Source: Paludibacteraceae bacterium
GTDB taxonomy: Bacteria > Bacteroidota > Bacteroidia > Bacteroidales > Paludibacteraceae
Direction of reading: 5' to 3'
NCBI GenBank assembly: GCA_023227695.1
Contig: JALNVE010000161.1
Coordinates: 1 to 7,356 of the forward strand
Length of the DNA stretch: 7,356 nucleotides
Shown piece after piece: positions 1 through 4,399 of the stretch. The translations under genes were made by a program, and so were the position numbers. Within the stretch, counting starts at the first letter, position 1, and every line of letters begins with the position of its first letter. The notes beneath the pieces were generated by a model. The model was not told the DNA's origin, did no database searches, and was given only the letters and a program-made list of their open reading frames with translations.

Positions 1-3
1 ATT

Positions 4-16
4 TGACCTATAGAGA
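4..16 (+). repeat. TGACCTATAG-type intergenic repeat, left-edge copy
   Basis: The 13 bases TGACCTATAGAGA are the exact reverse complement of 7275-7287 at the other end of the window. Together with 108-121, 7233-7246 and 7278-7298 they form a small family of intergenic sites built on TGACCTATAGGTCA. The function is unknown. Confidence 0.6.
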
Positions 17-107
17 AGTTACATTGCTCGATTTTGGCTCTGAATGTTTTGAATCTCTCAAACCACCAGCATTTATCGCAGATTAGAGCATGTTGCACCA
101 CGCAAAT

Positions 108-121
108 TGACCCATAGGTCA
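108..121. repeat. Palindromic TGACCYATAGGTCA site
   Basis: TGACCCATAGGTCA differs at one base from the perfect 14-base palindrome TGACCTATAGGTCA at 7233-7246. It runs directly into the 9-base tandem repeat at 122. Occurrences at both ends of the window, always between genes, suggest a dispersed intergenic repeat. The role is unknown. Confidence 0.55.
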
Positions 122-151
122 ATTAGTCTAATTAGTCTAATTAGTCTAATT
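122..151. repeat. Tandem repeat, 9-base unit ATTAGTCTA, 3.3 copies
   Basis: Three exact head-to-tail copies of ATTAGTCTA (122-130, 131-139, 140-148) are followed by a partial ATT. Just downstream, TTAGACTAA at 159-167 is the inverse of TTAGTCTAA except at the central base, so the array can fold back on it. The junction (151-158, TGGACCTA) resembles the CTATAGGTCA family in reverse. Such short arrays can change copy number by slippage. No gene starts close enough for a clear regulatory role. Confidence 0.85.
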
Positions 152-170
152 GGACCTATTAGACTAAGAG

Positions 171-192
171 ATCGCTTGTGAATCGCTTGTAA
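171..192. repeat. Two-copy 11-base direct repeat (ATCGCTTGTRA)
   Basis: ATCGCTTGTGA (171-181) is followed at once by ATCGCTTGTAA (182-192), differing at one base, and then by a further ATC. It lies about 60 bases before the transposase remnant. It might belong to the left end of the old insertion sequence, but no matching right end is seen. Confidence 0.6.
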
Positions 193-249
193 ATCAGTAG
201 ATTGATTGAAATGAAGTTCGCGACTTGATAGAGATCAAGCAAATAAAAT

Positions 250-378
250 ATGAAACAATATTCAACCAACCTAACTGATAAACAATGGCAAGTTATAGAA
301 ATGATAATAGAACAACAAAAAAGAAAGTGGAACCTTTGTGATATAATTTTTTATTTCTTCAATAAAGAAAAATCTTGA
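250..378 (+). pseudogene. IS5-family transposase, N-terminal remnant
   Basis: This 42-codon reading frame starts MKQYSTNLTDKQWQVIE and continues with a KRK-x-x-L-x-D-I-I-x-FY pattern. From family knowledge, that is the N-terminus of IS5-family (DUF4096-type) transposases of Bacteroidota. The usual continuation after IFYL (K-T-G-x-Q-W-R-M-L-P) is missing. The frame instead runs into A/T-rich sequence and stops at 376-378, and two residues normally present between D-I-I and FY appear lost. No DDE catalytic part exists, so the fragment cannot transpose. It is convergent with the cysteine hydrolase gene and overlaps its last codons by 28 bases (351-378). The match is recognised by eye, so family assignment is fairly sure but subgroup is not. 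Confidence 0.6.
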
Positions 379-962
379 GTTTTGATGATGGTCGCGTAAG
401 CTCCGTTAAGTGCGGAGAGGTAGGCGGCTTGCACATATTTGGCAGGAACGGTCACTCCTTCAAATTCAACGTCGCGAGTAGCGCAAGCGTCACTGATAAC
501 TGTGCATTTGAATCCAAGGTCATTGGCTGCTCGGGTAGTGGCTTCAACGCACATGTGCGTCATCATGCCAACAATGACAAGTTCGTCAACCTTGTTTTTC
601 TTTAGGTATTCGAGTAGCTCGGTTTCTCTGAAACTGTTTGGATAATGTTTGATGATGATTTTGTCTTTTGAAGATGGTTTTACAGCATCGTTAATCTTGT
701 TTCCGTCTGTATTTGGAAGAAAGAATGTTGCACCCTTGTATTCGGAAATATGCTGGATGTATACCACAGGAAGATTGTTCTTTCGAAAATCTTCTATGAC
801 TTTTTCCGCATTGGCGACAGCTTCGTCAGAACCGACCAATTCCATGGCACCACCTTTGAAGTAGTCTTTCTGAATGTCAATCACAATTAGTGCTTTTTTT
901 TGAGCAACTACATTTCCCATGAAAAGGGAAAGTAAACACAATATTAAACCAATTTTTCTCAT
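351..962 (-). CDS. Exported isochorismatase-family cysteine hydrolase
   Basis: The 203-residue protein is a complete isochorismatase-like hydrolase, a family that cleaves amide or vinyl-ether bonds in small molecules such as nicotinamide, isochorismate or carbamoyl compounds. The expected catalytic triad is visible: Asp29 in VIDIQKDYF, Lys105 in IIIKHYPNSF and Cys138 in GMMTHMCVEATTRAA, with the G-M-M-T turn that usually holds the cis peptide. Residues 1-20 form a signal peptide: MRK, a hydrophobic stretch, then VVA before Gln21. A periplasmic location is therefore inferred, which is unusual because most relatives are cytoplasmic. The ATG at 962 is preferred. The frame could extend to a GTG at 986, but that codon overlaps the predicted -7 box at 986-993, and the added residues would spoil the signal peptide. 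The substrate cannot be named. The gene is separated from the dehydrogenase by about 100 bases and probably has its own promoter. Confidence 0.88.
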   Translation of the reverse strand: MRKIGLILCLLSLFMGNVVAQKKALIVIDIQKDYFKGGAMELVGSDEAVANAEKVIEDFRKNNLPVVYIQHISEYKGATFFLPNTDGNKINDAVKPSSKDKIIIKHYPNSFRETELLEYLKKNKVDELVIVGMMTHMCVEATTRAANDLGFKCTVISDACATRDVEFEGVTVPAKYVQAAYLSALNGAYATIIKTQDFSLLKK

Positions 963-985
963 ATTATATAAGTTTTGTAAAGACA

Positions 986-993
986 CAAATTTA
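986..993 (-). promoter_or_regulatory. Predicted -7 promoter box of the cysteine hydrolase gene
   Basis: On the minus strand this reads TAAATTTG, an exact match to the Bacteroidota -7 consensus TAnnTTTG. It lies 23 bases before the ATG at 962, leaving a short leader. No convincing -33 TTTG is seen at the usual distance. The position argues for independent transcription of this gene and against the upstream GTG start. Confidence 0.5.
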
Positions 994-1064
994 ATACAAT
1001 TGAACAGAGAATTGTTTTGGTGAAATTTAAATATTCAAAAATTGAGGGATTGTTTTGCTCTTAT

Positions 1065-2459
1065 TTATAGAAATTTTTTGATCCACTTGAATGCCTTGTA
1101 GGGCATATATCTGAACGATGGGTCGATGACAGTCAGGGTGCTTATGACCGATTTGCAATGAGAGAAAGCATCGAAGCTCTCTTTTCCGTGGTAATGTCCC
1201 ATTCCGGAACTTCCTACCCCGCCAAACGGCATGTTTTCGTTAGCTATGTGCATAATGACGTCGTTGAGGCATGCTCCGCCAGAAGAGGTTCTTCTCAGTA
1301 CTTCCTCGCCTTTTGATTTGTTTCCGAAATAGTATAGTGCCAAAGGCTTTTCTCGGGTGTTCACAAATTGAATGGCCTCTTCTGTTTCGGAAAATGGTAT
1401 CAAGGGAAGTATCGGACCAAAGATTTCTTCTTGCATGATGGGTGCATTGCACGGAATGTTCGTCAAAAGGGTCGGCTCTATGTAACGTTCATCCCTGTCG
1501 GTATGTCCGCCGCATGCTATTGTACCGTCATTGAGATAACCGGCTACGCGGTCGAAGGCCTTTTCGTTGACCATGCGCACGTAGTGTCTGCTTTCCTGTA
1601 CATTGTTGCCGTGCATTTCGTGGATGGCAGTTTCGAATTCGTGGATGAAGGCTTTCTCCTTCGATTCATGAATCAGCAGGTAGTCAGGAGCAACACAGGT
1701 TTGTCCGGAATTGAGCGTTTTGCCCCATGCCACACGGTGGGCAGCCACTTTGATGTTGGCTTCCCTGTCTATGATGCAAGGACTTTTACCTCCCAATTCG
1801 AGAACCACGGGGGTGAGATGTTGTGCGGCTGCCTTCATGACGATTTTGCCTAGTGCAGGGCTGCCGGTAAAAAAGATGATGTCGAACCTTTGCCCAAGTA
1901 GTAGCGAGTTGGCCTCACGGTTGCCTTGAACTACGGCTATATATTGTTCGTCCAAGGTTTTGCGGATCATCGCTTCGATAATGGCCGATACGTGCGGCAC
2001 GTAAGGAGAAGGCTTGAGTATAGCCGTACAACCTGCTGAGATACATCCCACCAAAGGGTTTAGCAGCAACTGCACGGGATAGTTCCATGGAGAGATGATG
2101 AGAGAGCATCCGAGTGGTTCACGGATGATTTTGCTGGTGGCGGGCATCATCTTGAACGGGGTGGGACGGCGTTGAGGCTTTGTCCATTTCCTGAAATGTT
2201 TCAAATGGTTCTTTATTTCGCCCTGAACGATGCTAATTTCGGTCAGAAAGGCCTCTTCATACGATTTATGAAGATCTATCCAAAGAGCCTCGCTAAGTCT
2301 CTCTTCCCAATCAGAAAGTGCTTTCTGTAGACGGAGCAACATCTCTTTTCTGAACTCCAGATCCAAAGTTTTTCCCGAACGGAAAAATTCCTTTTGTAGA
2401 GAAATAATCTCCTTTATCTTGTCTGCTGATGTGTTTTCTGTTTCCATGATAATTAACAT
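1065..2459 (-). CDS. Aldehyde dehydrogenase, class 3 type, NAD(P)-dependent
   Basis: The 464-residue protein is a full-length member of the aldehyde dehydrogenase superfamily, which oxidises aldehydes to carboxylic acids with NAD(P)+. Diagnostic positions are intact: Asn126 in SPWNYP, Lys149 in ILKPS, the FTGS cofactor loop at 197-200, the general base Glu221 in LELGGKSP, the catalytic Cys255 in NSGQTCVAPDY, EEIFGP at 344-349 and PFGG at 411-414. The short N-terminus (about 120 residues before SPWNYP) and a C-terminus ending RYMPYKAFKWIKKFL are typical of class 3 enzymes (fatty and aromatic aldehyde dehydrogenases, YwdH/AlkH-like). The protein has no signal peptide and is presumably cytoplasmic. 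A second ATG at 2447 (METENTS) is an equally plausible start. The gene follows the ATPase by 73 bases. Only a weak promoter-like TATTTTTT (2509-2516) is seen in that gap, so read-through is possible. The natural substrate cannot be told. Confidence 0.93.
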   Translation of the reverse strand: MLIIMETENTSADKIKEIISLQKEFFRSGKTLDLEFRKEMLLRLQKALSDWEERLSEALWIDLHKSYEEAFLTEISIVQGEIKNHLKHFRKWTKPQRRPTPFKMMPATSKIIREPLGCSLIISPWNYPVQLLLNPLVGCISAGCTAILKPSPYVPHVSAIIEAMIRKTLDEQYIAVVQGNREANSLLLGQRFDIIFFTGSPALGKIVMKAAAQHLTPVVLELGGKSPCIIDREANIKVAAHRVAWGKTLNSGQTCVAPDYLLIHESKEKAFIHEFETAIHEMHGNNVQESRHYVRMVNEKAFDRVAGYLNDGTIACGGHTDRDERYIEPTLLTNIPCNAPIMQEEIFGPILPLIPFSETEEAIQFVNTREKPLALYYFGNKSKGEEVLRRTSSGGACLNDVIMHIANENMPFGGVGSSGMGHYHGKESFDAFSHCKSVISTLTVIDPSFRYMPYKAFKWIKKFL

Positions 2460-2532
2460 CTGATTGCTGATTTTTATTGAACGTTGTTTTCCAACTTTTT
2501 TCTTAATGAAAAAATAATTGGAAAACCATTTG

Positions 2533-3879
2533 TCACATCTCTTCTATTGTTAGAAGACGGGTCTCTATTTTGTAGGCAGAAAGCTCCTTGTCCTGCAGAT
2601 GCTTTACCTTAGACATGAAAAGTTCGTGGTTATAGTTCTGCTTGTTGCGCTTCACTTCAGCTACAAAGGCTGACTTGCCATTTGTTTGCACGCCGACTAT
2701 GTCGATTTCGTTGGCTTCGAATGGCGACTTTTGTGCGCCGGTTTTGATGTTCCACCAACCACCAATCTCTTTGAATCCACCTTCTTCTGCCATTTTCTGC
2801 CTGAAATAGAGTTCTAGTGTATGACCTGTATAGGTGGTGTAGTCTGAAGAAACCAACTTCAGCAGGTCGTCATAATTGCCCAACTCGACGAAGGTGCGGT
2901 TTTGCTCGATGTATCTAAACCAGAAGTTTAGAAAACAGTCGTTAATGAGGTATCGCACATTCTTCTTGCTTCCAATCTTTGCGAAGATGGGACGTTCTCT
3001 TTTCAGTATACAATAAACCTCTTCTAGCTTGGTCAGGTGTCCGCCAATTGGAATGCCGCCTAGTGCTGTTTCTATCTCATTCTGGGTTCGCTTACCCTTT
3101 GCAATCTCTTGTAGTATGGAAAAGTAGGTGCCGTAGTTCTTGCCGAATTCATTGATGAGCAGGTTGCGGCCTTCGTCGATGAACGGAGAATTTTCCGAAA
3201 AGAAAAACTTGTACATCTTTTCTTTTGTCAAGCATTGGTTGTCACAGAACATCTCGATATACTTAGGTATGCCTCCCGTAATGGTGTATAGGGCAAGCAG
3301 ATCCTCGTTAGTGGTTTCCGGATTGTAGTCGGCTAAGATCTGCTTCATCACGGATATCTTGAACGGGAACAGCTTCATGATGTTGTCTGCCCGTCCGAAG
3401 AGGGGCTCGCTGCTGTCTGTGAAAATTTTCTGCATCATGCAATAGACGGAGCCGCTGATAACGAGGAACATCTTCGTCACCTTTCGGTATTCGTCCCATA
3501 AGAATTGCAGGTCGCTGAATACGGAAGGGTTGATGTTCTGGAACTCCTGAAATTCGTCCACAATCAGATTGAAGGAACGTTGCTTGCCTATTTCAAAAAG
3601 GTATTGGAAGAAATCCTTGAAGTTGTTGATGCCAGAGGGTACAAACACGTTGAGGGCATCACGTACCTGTTGCGAGAAGGTCTCGACCAAGACGGCTTCG
3701 GCTTTTCTTCCCACAAAAAGATAAATCGTATCCGAGTCTTTTGTTGCCTGCTTGATGAGGCTGGTCTTTCCTATACGTCGTCTTCCTGTGAGTACGAGCA
3801 TTCTGGAATTCTGCGTAAACGCAAGATTCTGAATGCGGTGAATTTCCTCTACTTCCTTTGTCCTATTGTAAAAATCCAT
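2533..3879 (-). CDS. AAA/STAND-type ATPase with C-terminal PD-(D/E)XK nuclease-like domain (DUF234 type)
   Basis: The 448-residue protein matches the archaeal-ATPase/DUF234 family that is abundant in Bacteroidales and archaea. The N-terminal P-loop domain shows Walker A at 32-40 (GRRRIGKTS), Walker B at 103-110 (FNLIVDEF), a sensor-like ISGS at 141-144, FGRAD at 161-165 and the family's TGGIPKY at 201-207. A central part of about 250-330 looks helical and winged-helix-like (an EIAKG...Q-N-E-I-E segment, then L-x-K-L-E-E). The C-terminal part has the DUF234 arrangement LELYFR (355-360), FEANEIDIV (387-395) and AEVK (407-410). This gives candidate nuclease residues Glu356, Asp393, Glu408 and Lys410. 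No signal peptide or membrane segment is present. The biological role of this family is not established. Defence, mobile-element and DNA-processing roles have been proposed, and none is shown here. The gene stands apart from any recognisable phage or defence operon. Its promoter region carries six dyad sites, which suggests tight control. The ATG at 3879 gives the normal family N-terminus (M-D-F-Y-N-R). Confidence 0.88.
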   Translation of the reverse strand: MDFYNRTKEVEEIHRIQNLAFTQNSRMLVLTGRRRIGKTSLIKQATKDSDTIYLFVGRKAEAVLVETFSQQVRDALNVFVPSGINNFKDFFQYLFEIGKQRSFNLIVDEFQEFQNINPSVFSDLQFLWDEYRKVTKMFLVISGSVYCMMQKIFTDSSEPLFGRADNIMKLFPFKISVMKQILADYNPETTNEDLLALYTITGGIPKYIEMFCDNQCLTKEKMYKFFFSENSPFIDEGRNLLINEFGKNYGTYFSILQEIAKGKRTQNEIETALGGIPIGGHLTKLEEVYCILKRERPIFAKIGSKKNVRYLINDCFLNFWFRYIEQNRTFVELGNYDDLLKLVSSDYTTYTGHTLELYFRQKMAEEGGFKEIGGWWNIKTGAQKSPFEANEIDIVGVQTNGKSAFVAEVKRNKQNYNHELFMSKVKHLQDKELSAYKIETRLLTIEEM

Positions 3880-3889
3880 ATTGTAAAAT

Positions 3890-3928
3890 TTTTCTCAACG
3901 TGTATTGATTCAACGTCTGTTGCAAAAA
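3890..3928. repeat. 39-base repeat, copy A, with two TCAAC-N4-GTTGA dyads
   Basis: It starts TTTTCTCAACGTG and holds two 14-base dyads: TCAACGTGTATTGA (3895-3908) and TCAACGTCTGTTGC (3910-3923), 15 bases apart. It matches copy C at 34 of 39 positions and copy B at 30 of 39 without gaps. It lies 10 bases upstream of the ATPase start codon and overlaps the predicted -7 box, so a protein bound here would block transcription. In the transcript the same dyads could form small hairpins in the leader. Confidence 0.75.
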
Positions 3929-3930
3929 TA
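3923..3930 (-). promoter_or_regulatory. Predicted -7 promoter box of the ATPase gene
   Basis: The minus strand reads TATTTTTG, an exact TAnnTTTG match, 43 bases before the ATG at 3879. It overlaps the outer end of the nearest 39-base repeat, so that repeat would cover the transcription start and most of the leader. No convincing -33 element is seen. Copies B and C of the repeat lack this box, which supports copy A as the promoter-linked one. Confidence 0.5.
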
Positions 3931-3966
3931 CAATTTTATTTGGGATTCACTTCCTTTTTTTTAAAT

Positions 3967-4005
3967 TTTTCTCAACGTGAGTTTATTCAACCAACGTTGA
4001 GAAAA
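3967..4005. repeat. 39-base repeat, copy B, a 12-base-pair inverted repeat
   Basis: TTTTCTCAACGT (3967-3978) is the exact reverse complement of ACGTTGAGAAAA (3994-4005), with 15 bases between. The two internal dyads are TCAACGTGAGTTTA (3972-3985) and TCAACCAACGTTGA (3987-4000), again 15 bases apart. This copy is the most symmetric of the three. It is not a convincing terminator: on the minus strand the stem is followed by an A-rich run, and on the plus strand no gene precedes it. Confidence 0.75.
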
Positions 4006-4028
4006 GTAAAGTTTTGTGTTTTTTTCTA

Positions 4029-4067
4029 TTTTCTCAACGTGTGTTGATTCAATATCTGTTGATAAAA
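4029..4067. repeat. 39-base repeat, copy C, with two TCAAC-N4-GTTGA dyads
   Basis: It starts with the same TTTTCTCAACGTG as copy A and differs from copy A at 5 of 39 positions. The dyads are TCAACGTGTGTTGA (4034-4047), a perfect 5-base inverted repeat around GTGT, and TCAATATCTGTTGA (4049-4062). It is the copy farthest from the ATPase gene. Starts of copies A, B and C are 77 and 62 bases apart. Confidence 0.75.
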
Positions 4068-4088
4068 TGATTTTAATCTATCAAGTTC

Positions 4089-4109
4089 ATAAAGTCTGAA
4101 AGACTTTAT
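4089..4109. repeat. Perfect 9-base-pair hairpin with GAA loop
   Basis: ATAAAGTCT (4089-4097) pairs exactly with AGACTTTAT (4101-4109) around GAA. GACTTTAT recurs at 4123-4130. The stem is A/T-rich, and no long T run follows on either strand, so it is a poor terminator. It marks the outer border of the 39-base repeat cluster. The function is unknown. Confidence 0.5.
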
Positions 4110-4345
4110 AACTCTTCATTTTGACTTTATGGGATCAAGAGCAAAACTCCGTGGGTATGTTAAATTCGGAATCAAACTCAAAAATATTTAAATGTCCCCA
4201 CCAAACGTCAGATTAGCGAACCCATTGTTCCTGAAATTCTTGAAATCAGTTGACTTTAAATAAAATTATTTCTGTTAATCTGTGGGTTGAAGTTGTCCGC
4301 GAACTTTTTCTCTTGATTTACTTTATGGACATTTCTTACAAAATA

Positions 4346-4375
4346 AAAGCCCGAAACATTACTGCTTCGGGCTTT
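4346..4375 (-). terminator. valS: Intrinsic terminator of valS
   Basis: On the minus strand AAAGCCCGAA pairs with TTCGGGCTTT over 10 base pairs around a 10-base loop, followed by TTTTATTT. It begins 24 bases after the valS stop codon. The G+C-rich stem with a T-rich tail is a clear rho-independent terminator and separates valS from the ATPase gene. On the plus strand the tail (CTCTATC) is much weaker. Confidence 0.9.
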
Positions 4376-4399
4376 CTCTATCTAAAGGATTAATCCTCG

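Larger units (their letters stand above)
1..249. other. Intergenic region with repeats, no gene
   Basis: No credible gene is visible here on either strand. The stretch holds a CTATAGGTCA-type half site at 4-16, a near-perfect palindrome of the same family at 108-121, a 9-base tandem repeat at 122-151 and an 11-base unit present twice at 171-192. The rest is A+T-rich sequence without a recognisable RNA gene. It looks like a repeat-rich spacer next to a decayed insertion sequence. A terminal inverted repeat of that element could not be identified with confidence. Confidence 0.6.
3880..4399. other. 520-base intergenic region between valS and the ATPase gene
   Basis: No gene is credible here. 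From the ATPase side it holds the predicted ATPase promoter (3923-3930), three 39-base repeats (3890-4067), a 9-base-pair hairpin (4089-4109) and the valS terminator (4346-4375). The part from about 4110 to 4340 is not explained. It contains two copies of TCYGTGGGT (4148-4156 and 4279-4287) in A+T-rich surroundings and looks like decayed intergenic repeat sequence. Confidence 0.6.

Noticed and set aside
1368..1853. 161-codon open frame on the plus strand
   Set aside because: It lies opposite the catalytic region of the aldehyde dehydrogenase, whose motifs are intact, so this is a shadow frame.
2483..2495. GTTG-TTTTC-CAAC stem followed by a T run on the plus strand
   Set aside because: The stem is only four base pairs, and no plus-strand gene precedes it, so it is not called as a terminator.
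3967..4005. The 12-base-pair inverted repeat as a transcription terminator
   Set aside because: It lies in the leader-side spacer of the ATPase, lacks a T tail on the minus strand, and is better explained as one of three related repeats.
3505..4047. 180-codon open frame on the plus strand running into the repeat region
   Set aside because: It is antisense to the ATPase P-loop domain, and its end crosses the 39-base repeats. No protein family resemblance is seen.
3890..4067. Reading the three 39-base repeats as a CRISPR array
   Set aside because: Only three diverged copies are present, the intervals differ (38 and 23 bases between copies), the units are made of smaller dyads, and there is no cas gene.
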